DNA of 64,000 nucleotides from Lumbricus rubellus. Lineage: Eukaryota; Annelida; Clitellata; Crassiclitellata; Lumbricidae. The notes under the pieces are model-generated. The model did not search any database and was not told the DNA's origin. It saw nothing but the letters and a program-made list of their open reading frames with translations. A program made the position numbers and the translations under genes. Shown in pieces: positions 11,950 through 22,896 of this stretch; positions within the stretch are counted from its first letter, which is position 1, and every line of letters starts with the position of its first letter. The stretch covers positions 33,593,813 to 33,657,812 of the forward strand of contig OX243820.1 in the NCBI GenBank assembly GCA_945859605.1, written 5' to 3'.

Positions 11950-12890
11950 CTGGATCCATCGCTACGATGACGCTGATTGAGTCCGGCTACGGAGGAGGAG
12001 GAGGAGTAGGAGGCAACAGCAGACAATCCGCATCCCTCTGCTCAACCTCCGCAGCATCCGATTCCGCATCCCGTCTGCCATCGTCGCATCTCATCGTCAC
12101 CCACCCCAGCTGCAGCAACTCCCTCTTCTCCTCAGCCTCCGCAGCAACCGACCACCAACCACCACCGTCACCACTCACCATCCTCCACCACCATCAGCAT
12201 TCCTTCGATCCGCATCATCACAACAACAGCTGCAGCCACCTCAGCCTCCTCATCAACGAGGCATCGAAGGACAGCAGCCGCCCCTGCCACGGGAGCCCCA
12301 CCCTCGTCTCCCTACCTCGAAGCTACGCGGCTGCCGCGGGGGCAGCGGGGGTCGGGGTGGGTCGCGCCCAGCAGAGAACTCCACCAACACACGCTTTCAC
12401 CCTCGACGGTAGGGGCAGAAGGGAGCGCAGCCAGAGCGAGGACCGCGGAGGACTAGGGGGAGTAGTGAGCTACGGGGGTAGGACCCCCGCCGCCGTACGA
12501 TGGGGCGACCCACAGACCCTCAACCGCCACCAGGCCCACCACCAACACCAACACCATCACCTCTACCATCAACGACAGGATGCTCAGCTCTCGCAATTGC
12601 TGACGAGACAACGCTCTCTCGCCAGCCAATCAGCGCTGTCGCTGTGCGGTGGCGACCGTCAGCGAACAGATGGCGCCAGCGTCGTCGTTCGGTGTTTGAC
12701 GACCGCTTCGTCGTCGTCGTCGTCGACGCTCGACTGCCAGAACGGAAACGACGACGATTGGTCGACGCGTCGTCACGACGACGGTTGTCATGACGACGGT
12801 TGCTATGGTGATGGATTGTCAGTTTTAAAGGCAACGCCATCGTCGGAGAAACGGAAGATAAACACGGAAGTGGACTTCAGGTGCAGTTAG
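11950..12890 (+). CDS. Probable terminal coding exon, Ser/His/Gly-rich protein tail
   Basis: TTTCTTTCCAG precedes the exon. With the single base left by the exon at 6206-6572, the first codon becomes GCT and the frame stays open for 312 residues to TAG at 12888-12890. The sequence is low in complexity: a Gly run (GYGGGGGVGG), Ser-rich parts, a His cluster (TILHHHQHSFDPHHHN), then QLLTRQRSLASQSALSLCG, a Ser run and an acidic Asp/Cys-rich end. No enzyme or binding domain is recognisable; it looks like the disordered cytoplasmic or nuclear tail of a larger protein. TTCAG|GTGCAG shortly before the stop could be an alternative donor. Codon use is GC-rich compared with the surroundings, as expected for an exon. 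The phase match with the previous exon is the best evidence that it is real. Confidence 0.6.
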
Positions 12891-14035
12891 AATGGTCGAC
12901 ACCCCTAACACCCTCCCCCACAAATTAAATTTTAACCCGTACGGAGGACGCACGCTTGCGCCCGCGGAAATGCGCGTAAACCCGGGGGAAAAATCGCTTG
13001 ACTCACGCCCGAAAACATACTGATCTTCCAAGGGCGTTTTCAATGGCATACCACGGGTTAAACTCCGCCCCGCTCCACCAATCCCCAAAATTGTGAATTA
13101 TTAATTAAGGCTAATTCTGTTATTTTGATCAATGATCATGTCCACTGTCTGTAACCGTTGAAAATGGATAACTCCAAAAATAAAAATTTAATTCTGACTT
13201 CGCCCGTATATTCCTCAACAACAGGAATAAGTTGTATTTGGAATAATACGTGATTTATAAAAAAAATTATTAATCACGTATATTCCAAATATACTTACAT
13301 ATTTATCATATTTAATCTGCTTTGAAAAGTTTCTTTGAAGCGACCCGAAAAAGATGATGAGCCCAAAGATAACTGGCTCCCATATATATTAAAAATTGCG
13401 CTCTTCTTTAAAAAAGTTAACTTTATGTCTGCTTCACAGAAATATACTCGACGCCAAAATCTAAGCTTTGCCTACCTTAAAAAATGCTCTGTTTCCCCCC
13501 CCCCCCCCCCCCGTACGATGGGTACAGACCCGGCCCACTTTCAGCTATATGGATGGGCCCACTTTCAGCGTAGCTCGTACAATAAGTGCGCTTAATCCAG
13601 CAATACTGCTCTAACTGCTCACACAATAATTGAGTTTGCGCACTAGCCTGAATCCAATAAAGCGAGTCTAGCCTGATTCTGATTAAATTAAAAAAATACA
13701 GGTTTAAACACGAACAAAATAAGTTTGTGAAAAAGAACTCCAAACCACCCAAACGCTCGTGAATAAGGGGATGCCCTGCGCGTGGCTTTCAAGCGGTGTC
13801 TCAGATGTTTAGAGCTTACAATAACGATTACGATATCGATTACTGAAGCGAGCATGTACTGCGTACAAAGCTGCAGCGTAGGCCTACAATTATATATAGG
13901 TAGGTACTGCGTACAAAGCTGCAGCGTACAATACTATATAAATGTATGTAGGCCCTACTGCGTACAAACAGGAATAAGTTGTATTTGGAATATACGTGAT
14001 TTCTGAAAATATGCTTTGAAAAGCATACAGCGTAC
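12891..14035. other. Non-coding stretch with duplicated fragments
   Basis: No gene is seen. An 18-base C run lies at about 13495-13512. The sequence CAGGAATAAGTTGTATTTGG occurs twice, near 13220 and 13969, each time followed by ATACGTGATTT. An inverted copy of that latter part lies at 13272-13290, suggesting pieces of one dispersed repeat. Confidence 0.6.
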
Positions 14036-14039
14036 AATT

Positions 14040-14875
14040 ATATAAAGGCATGTACTGCGTACTACATGTAGCCTAAGCTGCAGCGTACAATTATATAAAG
14101 GGCCTTTATATAATTGTACGCTGCAGCTTAGGCTACATGTAGTACGCAGTACATGCCTTTATATAATTGTACGCTGCAGCTTTATACGCAATACATGCCT
14201 TTATTAAAGGCATGTATTGCGTATAAAGCTGCAGCGTACAATTATATAAAAGCATGTACTGCGTACAAAGCTGCAGCGTATATAATAATTATATAATGGC
14301 ATGTACTGTGTACAAAGCTGCAGCGTATAATTATATAATGGCATGTACTGCGTACAAAGCTGCAGCGTACAATTATATAAAGGCATGTACTGCGTACAAA
14401 GCTGCACCGTACAATTATATAAAGGCATGTACTGCGTACAAAGCTGCAGCGTACAATTATATAAAGGCATGTACTGCGTACAAGGCTGCAGCGTACAATT
14501 ATATAAAGGCATGTACTGCGTACAAAGCTGCAGCGTACAATTATATAAAGGCATGTACTGCGTACAAAGCTGCACCGTACAATTATATAAAGGCACGTAC
14601 TGGGTACAAAGCTGCAGCGTACAATTATATAAAGGCATGTACTGCGTACAAAGCTGCAGCGTACAATTATATAAAGGTAGGCTTACTGTATGTACTGTGT
14701 ACAAAGTTGCAGCGTACAATTATATAAAGATATGTATATACTGCGTACAAAGCTGCAGCGTACAATTATATAAAGGTATGTACTGCGTACAAAGCTGCAG
14801 CGTACAATTATATAAAGGCATGTACTGCGTACAAAGCTGCAGCGTATAATTCTATAAAGGCATTGTACTGCATCG
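14040..14875. repeat. 42-bp tandem satellite with inverted copies
   Basis: The unit contains ACAATTATATAAAGGCATG, then TACTGCGTACAAAGCTGCAG. About 15 direct copies run from 14208 to 14875. In front of them, 14100-14207 holds copies in the opposite orientation, so perfect palindromes centre near 14100 and 14207. The unit length is a multiple of three, so long frames of a repeated 14-residue peptide stay open on both strands; these are not genes. Every unit holds a TATATAAAG (TATA-box-like) word and a CTGCAG palindrome. Confidence 0.95.
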
Positions 14876-15257
14876 TCTTACCTGTATATAGTGCTCCAAT
14901 ATTTTCCTCTGTTTTGTAACTTGACATAATTATATAGCGCTTTTCTACAACAGGATAAATGGAAACAGGACCTCAACAAAAAGAACAGTCCATAAACATT
15001 ATGACCACGCGGCAGTCCATGGTTGTACAATTCGTTAGCGCCTTCATTTTCTTAGCCACGGCTTATGAGGGCGATGTCCTATAGCCACTACCTCGCCACC
15101 TCAATATATATTTAACGTTGATGCTTGTCAACAAATCATAACACTTGAATAAATGTCTGCAGGCACAAAATGTAACGGCGCTATAAAAATTGTCTTGCTG
15201 CATGGCACACACCACACAGTTGTGAAACGTTGCTCAACATATAGCCTCTATAGGGAG

Positions 15258-15481
15258 CAGTGGCGGGGCCAGGATTTCAGTTGGGGGGGGGGCTGAAGTC
15301 GCAGAGAGGAAATTTTCCATTTTCACTCCCCAACATTTTTAATGACCTTTTTTAGTCATTTGCTTCATTTGGGGGGGGGGGGGGGGGTTATTATGGAAGT
15401 ATTCCAATTTTACATGTAAAAACCGGATGGCCCTTTTTAAGGGCTTAGCCCCCGCCCCAGCCTCCCCTGGCGCCGCTACTG
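15258..15481. mobile_element. hAT-type MITE, degenerate target duplication
   Basis: The left end CAGTGGCGGGGCCAGGATTT and the reverse complement of the right end, CAGTAGCGGCGCCAGGGG, match each other and the ends of the larger element at 58397-60926. The interior is G- and C-run rich. The flanking octamers ATAGGGAG and CTGCGGAG agree only partly, so the copy is old or the duplication has mutated. 15482-16300 has no recognised content. Confidence 0.65.
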
Positions 15482-16309
15482 CTGCGGAGACTATAGACTT
15501 CTGTTTGGCCACGCATTGTCAACACGCTAGTGGCTGTACCAAGAGCCATTAGATAGGCCTATGTGTGGGACTCAGCGTATCAACTATGACATTGTCGACA
15601 ATCAGTGTGGCTTCAAGCATTAGCCAGACAAAATGTGCGGGCACGTGTTTATGAGAAACCTGGCTACAGAAGTGTTTGATTCTGCGAGATATTATCTACT
15701 CATGTCATGACTTTGTCAGTATACGCAGTGTTCATCGGCAAATCTTCCTTTACTTGGCGCTGACTATAACAGCAAAAATCATCATAAGTTATAAAAAAAA
15801 CTACTAATTACTCGTGGTGCATACTGATTCTACTAGTCTGCTATTAATTACTACTTTATATAGAAAGTAATAAATAATAAAGAATTGTGCTTTTTCTGTT
15901 TCCTTATTTATTATAGTTATAGTGCTTAATAGTGATGGGTATATGAACCTGTCAATTAAACACCTTTTATAGCGAAAGAGTTGAGTGATAATTAAAATGA
16001 AGACAATTTTTTTCCGGATGAAATCGGTAATATCACTTAGTCTTTGCAGTCTCATGTGTGGTATCTTTTAAACTTTCTAGATTACCTAAGTTTAGTCAAA
16101 GTTTTCACAATTTTTGTTTTAGTTTCAGTTTCAGACTTTCAGTTTCCAGAAATGTTTTGTTCTAATTAACCTCTTTAAAAGATTAAGAAGGTCAGTAGTA
16201 TGTTGTTTTTATTGATCCATTCATTTTGATAAGCAAGTACAAGAAATCTTATTAAATTCATGCCTTCATGCTAATAAGCGGCAGTTTTAAACACTCACCG
16301 CTAAGCGTT

Positions 16310-16640
<331 letters not shown>

Positions 16641-16797
16641 ATTTTAGTTCTAGCAACAAACCATCAGTTCAGTTTTAATTTCAGTTTTCATAACTTTTCA
16701 GTTTCAGTTTTAGTTTCGTTTAGCTGAAAATGGGATTTCTATCAGTTAACGAAAAACTTCGGAAAAAGTTTCTCTGAGTTTGAATTGACTCAAATAA

Positions 16798-16921
16798 CGT
16801 CGCCGCCGCCACCACCACCACCACCATCACCATCATCATCACTAACACCACCACCACCACTACCACCACTACCACCACCACTATAACCATTACCACCACC
16901 ACCACCACCACCACCACCACA
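16798..16921. repeat. (CCA)n trinucleotide tract
   Basis: CCA/CAC triplets with CAT and CTA variants. The poly-Val and similar frames over it are not credible genes. Confidence 0.93.
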
Positions 16922-17039
16922 CTACCACCACTTTCTGTCTGTTTGACTGCTCGTCATAATGGAATCTTCATCTTGCGGTGTAAATAACAAAATGCCGACG
17001 TCAGCAGAGGGATTTTTATTTGCGATTGCATTGTATTCC

Positions 17040-17084
17040 GTTGTTTATCGATACCACGACAACGACGTGGTATCGATAAACAAC
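17040..17084. other. Perfect 19-bp hairpin with a 7-base loop
   Basis: Arms 17040-17058 (GTTGTTTATCGATACCACG) and 17066-17084 are exact reverse complements, separated by ACAACGA. No T tract or known RNA motif follows, and its role is unknown. Confidence 0.9.
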
Positions 17085-17127
17085 GCTTCTGCGTGAAACT
17101 CCGATGCAGTGTTCGCTCTGCATGCGG

Positions 17128-17172
17128 GAGCGCCTCTGAGTAGCGAGAGCTTGAAGGGGCGCTATAACAAGT
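17128..17172 (-). repeat. Dispersed GCGCCTCTGAGTAG...GGCGCTATA repeat
   Basis: GGGAGCGCCTCTGAGTAG followed by GGGGCGCTATAACAAGTGC recurs at about 21226-21275. Related pieces occur at about 23876-23920 and 54490-54530, and in the other orientation (TTTATATAGCGCC...GGCGCTCC) at about 46125, 53400 and 58990. It looks like the conserved end of an interspersed element, class unknown. Confidence 0.6.
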
Positions 17173-17473
17173 GCACATACAAACAAACCACAGTGCCTAT
17201 CGTTTGGCGCCATTTAGTCCTGCCATTTTAGTCCTATATTTTTAGGCCAGTCTTTAGACCGTTGTTTTTGTGCGTCCAAAATCCAGCTCCATTCAGCGGT
17301 AACTTGAGCACGTCTGACTACTAAGTCTGCCCTCATTGACCCGGTTCTATTGATCTCACGCCTCCGATGATAACGCCAAGAGGCTTAGGGTAATGGATGG
17401 GAAGCTATAATCCGCTATTAATTAAGGAGAAATGATAGTGCGCCAGCTTAACCTCCATTCATCGGTTCAGAAG

Positions 17474-17476
17474 CTG

Positions 17477-17507
<31 letters not shown>

Positions 17508-18180
17508 ATATATATAATATTATAATAAATTATAATAAAATATAATATTATATATATAATATTATATATATTATTTTATATATATATATATATATTATAG
17601 TTAAGTCCATCGAGTTGTAAATTGAACGCAACGCGGGACTTCGAATCCCAGGCGCTGTGTTTAAAGGCACGAGCACTGTCTCAATGGGCTAACAGTCCAC
17701 AAAGCATCGTATAGCAAGCAATTGCGTAACGCTTCAAAGTGCTTAATTATCCTGCAATAATTTCTTGTAACGCTATAAAGAAATTATTTTGTTTGTGTGT
17801 TCGTTAATTCGTTCATTCACTCGTTCACTTTGAAGCCAATTAATTTGTTGTTTCTGCAAAATCACAATTTCAATAACTAATTTATTCATTCATTCATGAA
17901 ATCAATTCAAGAATTCATTAATTCATCAATTTATAATATTCACCAAATTCTTAATAGGCCTACCTACACCAGTTCATCAATTAGCAATTAATTAATTAAA
18001 CAATTTAACTCAACAATTTATTGATTCACCAATCTATTAATTCAATAATTCAACCAAATTTATTAATTCGTTATTAAATATATTATTTTCAACAATCTAT
18101 TAATTCAGCAATTTAATAATTCAAGAATTCACGAATTCATCAATACATCATTTCACCAATTTATTAATTCATAGCATGCT
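17474..18180. repeat. (TA)n tract and AATTCATCAATTTA low-complexity DNA
   Basis: 17474-17600 is almost pure TA with ATAATA variants. 17800-18180 is a degenerate series of ATTCATTAATTC and CAATTTATTAATTC words. No gene is visible in either. Confidence 0.85.
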
Positions 18181-18383
18181 CTGTCAATACTTCACCCAAA
18201 CCATGTATTTTAACGTGTCTTTATAAAAAATATTTATAAACCAACTTGCATGTATGGTCGTGCATGCTTGTGCACGACTACATGTAGGTGTCCACGTATG
18301 TGTGTTTACATGCGTTATGTATACATGCTTACGCGCCATCATGTATTCTATCCGCGTAGAACAGCATCGCGTATACATTGAAC

Positions 18384-18622
18384 GTTGCTGCTGCTGCTGT
18401 TGCTACTGCTGCTACTGCTGCTGCTGGTGCTGCTGCTGGTGCTGCTGGTGCTGCTGCTACTGCTGGTGCTGCTGCTGCTGCTGCTGCTGCTGATGCTGGT
18501 GCTGCTGCCGCCGATGCTGCTGGTGCTGCTGTTGCTACTGCTACTGCTAATGTTGCCGCTGCTACTGCTGTTGTGGCTACTGCTGCTGGTGCTGCTACTG
18601 CTGCTGCTGCTGATGCTGCTGG
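18384..18622. repeat. (CTG)n trinucleotide array with interruptions
   Basis: About 80 CTG-type triplets are broken by GTG, CTA, CCG and ATG variants. The poly-Leu, poly-Ala and poly-Cys frames carry no other sequence signal and I do not call a gene. Confidence 0.95.
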
Positions 18623-18789
18623 ACTAGCATCTCTTGCGTAGATCTTTTCTCCCATGGTCCGCGTCGTGCAATTGAATTAATGCCGCTAGATGGCCAAACC
18701 AGTTCGTCACTGTCCGACAAAGGTCATCGTGGGTCAAATGCCCCCATTGACCACGACGACCGACCACTGCTCTACTCACTCTCCATGAG

Positions 18790-19380
18790 TCTGTCTGCGT
18801 GTGTCTTTTGTGTGTCTGTGTGTCTGTCTGCGTGTGTCTGTGTGTCTTTTGTCTGTCTGCGTGTGTCTGTGTCTGTCTGCGTGTGTCTGTCTGCGTGTGA
18901 CTGTGTGCGTGTGTTTGTGTCCGTGTGCGTGTGTCTGTGTGTTTTTTTCTGCCTGCATGTCTCACTGCCTATCTGTATATGTGTATATGTAAGCATGTTC
19001 GTCTAACCGTCTGTCTGTCTGTCTGTCAGTCTGTTTGTGTGTCTCACTGTTTCTGTCTCTGTCTTATTTGCTTTCTATTATCGTGCCTCGTCTTTTTGTC
19101 TCTTTTGTCTCCTATTGGTCTCATCCCCTGTCTGTATGACGCTCTGTCTGTCTGTGTATCTCTCTGTGTGTCTATGTCTCGATCCCTGCCCGTGTCTCTG
19201 TCTGTCCGTCTGTCAATCTGTCTGTCTCTGCCTCTTTCAATATCTGTCTCGGTCTCTGACTGTCTATCTTTGCCTGTCTCTCTGTCTCTGCCTTGTCTGC
19301 CTGTCTGTCTGTCTGACTGTCTACATAAGCCTGACTGTCTGTCTCTCTCTCTTTCTCTCTTCGTCACTCTTCCTCCGTAC
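18790..19380. repeat. TGTCTGTCTG / CTGCGTGTGT pyrimidine-purine tract
   Basis: Mixed GTCT and GTGTCT units, ending in a CTCTCTTTCTCT run that could serve as the polypyrimidine tract of the following exon. Confidence 0.9.
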
Positions 19381-19389
19381 CCACCGCAG

Positions 19390-19536
19390 CATCCCCCAGT
19401 GACACCATCACATCCTCTCAGACACAAACCGTCCGAATCATTTATATTGCGCCAGCAGAAAGATCAAAGTAAACCGCAGAGAATTGAACGAATCGCCAGC
19501 CGTGCTTTCTATGAAAGAAGAAACGACGGAAAGTGA
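19390..19536 (+). CDS. Possible alternative last exon
   Basis: A pyrimidine-rich run and CCACCGCAG precede the exon. It opens in phase 0 as HPPVTPSHPLRHKPSES, continues LRQQKDQSKPQRIERIASRA and ends FYERRNDGK before TGA. This composition does not come from the neighbouring repeat, and ERIASRAFYERR looks like an ordinary helical tail. The exon at 6206 also enters in phase 0 with His-(His/Pro), so both could be alternative acceptors for the same upstream exon. This is an inference from splice signals only. Confidence 0.35.
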   Translation, partial: HPPVTPSHPLRHKPSESFILRQQKDQSKPQRIERIASRAFYERRNDGK

Positions 19537-20114
19537 CCTTCGAGAATAATTCATCATTCATTACAAACAAATATTCATCATAATATTATTTAATGCTTAC
19601 TAAAACTCTTTGTTTCGTCAAAAAAATTCAAGAAAATAGTTGCTATCCCAAGCGCAAAATATCCCATTATTATTGTCACGCTTTATTGAATTGTCTATAA
19701 TTGTCTCCAAATTATTTTAGAAGCGCCAACTGGTGACAGTGATGTCATATCCGGTAATACAGGAAGCAGGCATGTACATGTATGCAGGGCTTCCGAGAGA
19801 GATGGGGCCAGAGGGAAAATGCCCGGCGACTTTTAGGGGCTATACACATATAGCTTATATGATTTATGCTTTTTAGCTATAATATTACAGAGAATTAACT
19901 ACAAGCCGTGTAAATTTTAAACTAGCAACTGACCAAAATCATGTTGTATATAAACCACAAAATCGCATAGATACACTTTTATTATTTCGATATGTTTCTA
20001 AAAAAGGTTTTCTTCTAAAGCCTTCGGATAGTTTAGCGGTCGGCTCGCTACTGTTCTGCCAAGAGGACTGGAATTTTCCCCGTAAGCCCTGCACAGTGCA
20101 CGTGTGTATGTGAG
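19537..20114. other. No recognised gene
   Basis: AT-rich DNA that would be the 3' untranslated and intergenic part if the 19390 exon is real. Nothing else is supported. Confidence 0.5.
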
Positions 20115-20265
20115 CAGGGGCGGATACAGACATTTTTGAAGGAGCGGGACAAAATTTACTTTCGTCTTTTTAAACCCAATGGGGGGAGGTCAAGTCCTGT
20201 GCAAATCTCCGAATGTGGGGGGGGGGCACGGCAGGGTTGCCCCCACCCTTCAGGATCCGCCCCTT
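20115..20265. mobile_element. Short hAT-type MITE with perfect 8-bp duplication
   Basis: The left end CAGGGGCGGATACAG and the right end GGATCCGCCCCTT are inverted copies with minor differences. TATGTGAG flanks both sides (20107-20114 and 20266-20273). The ends match the larger elements at 58315-61099 and 63571-63879. Confidence 0.88.
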
Positions 20266-20307
20266 TATGTGAGTAGGCAAGTAAAGAGACGAGACTAGAG
20301 CAACGCA

Positions 20308-20346
<39 letters not shown>

Positions 20347-20351
<5 letters not shown>

Positions 20352-20753
20352 TGTCCCAATAAATCGGGCACCCTTTTTATAATGTGAATAAAACAGGCAA
20401 ATCTAAATCGATTTTCAAAATTTCAAAACCGTTTTTATCCTGAGATAATTATCTACAAATTGGTAATTTATGAACGGCTCTCACTAAAAAAATACGTCAT
20501 AATGACGTCGTTAATTTACATATCGAAACCAAATGTCAACAAAAATCGTTGTGTTCGGTACTTAACATTTGAATTCTCTGATGCAGATGACGTAATTGTG
20601 ACGTCAATGTTCATGCCAGAAACTTCATATTTGAATCAGTGGAAGATAATTATCTCAGGATAAAAACAGTTTTGAAATTTTGAAAATCGATTAAGATTTA
20701 CCTGTTTTATTCACATTATAAAAAGGGTGCCCAATTTATTGGGACACAGTGTA
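20347..20753. mobile_element. MITE with about 106-bp inverted repeats, TA-flanked
   Basis: 20349-20454 begins CAGTGTCCCAATAAATCGGG. Its reverse complement runs from about 20645 to 20750 with few mismatches. TA dinucleotides border the element and it lies against a (TA)n tract (20311-20346). These traits fit a Tc1/mariner-derived MITE. The frame at 20460-20663 in the centre has no recognisable motif. Confidence 0.82.
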
Positions 20754-21057
20754 TATATGGTCTAACGCGAGACAAATACAGCATTACAGCATTGAGAGCA
20801 AACACCGGGTCAATTTATAATTCAGAAGATCGCCGATACGATTGGTCGCCATGGGTGACGTCGTCATAGCGACGAGGGATGACGTTTCTACGCTGTTCTG
20901 TGATTTGGTCCCCGGTCGCGAGGAGCGCTGCATACCGTTACACGTGACGTCAATGCAGAAGTGACGCAGCGAGTAATGAGAATTCATGACAGCTGCACGT
21001 GACTTTGACAAGACAAGGACGTTACAAACTTACAAGGCAGAACTAATCATACATGCA

Positions 21058-21195
21058 TGCATCCATTCACCCATCACTCAATCCATTCACCCATCACTCA
21101 ATCCATTCACCCATCACTCATTCAGTCCGTTCGTCCGTTCGTCCGTCCGTCCGTACATCCGTTCGTCCGTCCGTACGTACGTCCGTCCGTGCACT
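21058..21195. repeat. 20-bp tandem repeat and (GTCC)n tract
   Basis: ATCCATTCACCCATCACTCA is repeated three times at 21060-21120, followed by CGTTCGTCCGTCC units to 21195. From 20754 to 21820 I see no gene; a copy of the GCGCCTCTGAGTAG dispersed repeat lies at about 21226-21275. Confidence 0.9.
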
Positions 21196-21819
21196 TCGGC
21201 GTGAAACCGATTCAGTGTCCGCGTTGTAGTCGGGAGCGCCTCTGAGTAGTAAATTTGAAGGGCGCTATAAACAAGTGCTTATACAGAGAATATCGCAGCA
21301 ACCGTTATTAACGCGATAACGGGTGTTAATACTATGGAATACCATCGTACAATAATTGTGTACAATAATTATAACGAAGCCAAGGCCGTGCTATGTGAAT
21401 TCCTAGTCTATGACAAAGGTGACATGTAGTCCGAGATTGCTAATTTCAGACAGGACGAAGTGGAAGGAAGCCAATTAAGAGAATGTAATTAATCATTTAT
21501 TAAGGTCGGGAGAGGGGGTGGTGGCCGTGAAGTCGCCTTGGATTTGGTCGGAAGGGTGTGGGGGGGGGGAATTTCCTGTGTGGTATATGGACGACGATGA
21601 TGACGGCGACAATGTGTGATGAGGAGATGAGGAGATCGTAATTTAGCGCAATTATTTCGGTGCGAATTTTATTCCAAATTAATATTTGATGAAGAACAAA
21701 GCATCGTCGTCGTCATTATCTCGTCCTGATTTATTGTTTTTCTGCAGACGTCACGAATTATTAGAAACTTATTATTAGCATAATTATTCGTAGACAATGT
21801 AGTCTAATAGGGGCCTCTG

Positions 21820-22185
21820 TGTGCGTGTGTTTGTATGTGCGTGCGTGTGTGTATGTGCGTGTGTGTATGTGTGTGTGGGGGGGGGGGGCGTATGCGTGTA
21901 CGTGCCAATGTGCTGGTGTGCCAAAGTGTGCGCATGGGTATATACAGGGTGGGCCACCCTGTTTAAATATGCATGTATGCATGCATGTAGTCTATGTATT
22001 TCATGTATAATTTTGTATATATCGTATATTAATGAGTGCATGTGTGTGGTGTGTGTGTGTGTGTGTGTGTGCGTGCGTGTGTTTGTGCGTGTGTTTGTGC
22101 GTGTGTTTGTGCGTGTGTTTGTGTGTGTGTGTGTGGGTGTGTGTGTTTGTGTGGGTGTGTTTGTGCGTATGTTTGTGTGTATGCA

Positions 22186-22239
<54 letters not shown>

Positions 22240-22250
22240 TGGGTTTGTGG
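21820..22250. repeat. (GT)n tracts with a G run and a palindrome
   Basis: GT-rich DNA fills 21820-21880 and 22036-22240. Between them a G run (21878-21888) and the short palindrome ACAGGGTGGGCCACCCTGT (21944-21962) occur. The palindrome looks like two abutted ends of the CAGGGTGG-type element seen at 9180. Confidence 0.9.
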
Positions 22251-22579
22251 AGAAGGTTTTGTCATCGTGGTTGGAATATCACCGAAGCATCGCCATAATA
22301 TATACAATGTAGGGCCTTGGAGGCTATAAATGCAATTACTATTGAACCAAAAGAAACATTAAATAATGACTATGACCAAAAAATTCTATTGATTTGTTCT
22401 TCACATTGCTACCAAGTACATCGCTTTGCATCATCAGAGCACAGGCTATTTTACAATTTTTTTTTGTGTGAATAAATATGTAGTTAATTATCCTACTAAT
22501 TACCACATTATTCAGCCTATATCTTCTTTGGCCTATTAGTTGGCCTACGACTAGTTGTCCTTGTGAAAGGTATGAATCT

Positions 22580-22896
22580 CTAAGCCACTTCGTGCGTTGA
22601 AGCCGTGTATGACGGTGGAGGAGCGTCGTTGCTCAACTGTTCGCTAGATAGCGAGGCTATGGTTTCGTATTCGGCAGGTGGCGCAAATAGCTCCAGAGCG
22701 CTTTCGGTGAATTCGAAAGGTCCATCGTAGCCTCTTGTTTCGTTGACAATATCTTCGTACTTTGGAAGATCTTGCGTCACGGTCTCATAGCTAGGAGGTT
22801 CCATTTGGTAAGTGAAGTCTTCGTCTAAATGCTGATTCGCGTTACGGTCCATTCCAACGGAAAACGTCGTTGTCGATTCCGTGGATGTATCACCCG
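22580..22896 (-). CDS. Gene A exon 4, PPxY cytosolic tail
   Basis: Acceptor TTTTTAG, 317 bases to the stop TAG at 22582-22580. The part YQMEPPSYETVTQDLPKYED is identical in the tails of genes C and D, a sign of constraint or recent duplication. Confidence 0.85.

Noticed and set aside
14204..14849. Open frames of a repeated 14-residue peptide on both strands
   Set aside because: The satellite unit is 42 bases, so any stop-free frame repeats. No start context, splice signals or composition independent of the repeat.
18329..18655. Poly-Ala, poly-Leu and poly-Cys frames
   Set aside because: CTG triplet array only; flanking sequence shows no protein-like composition.
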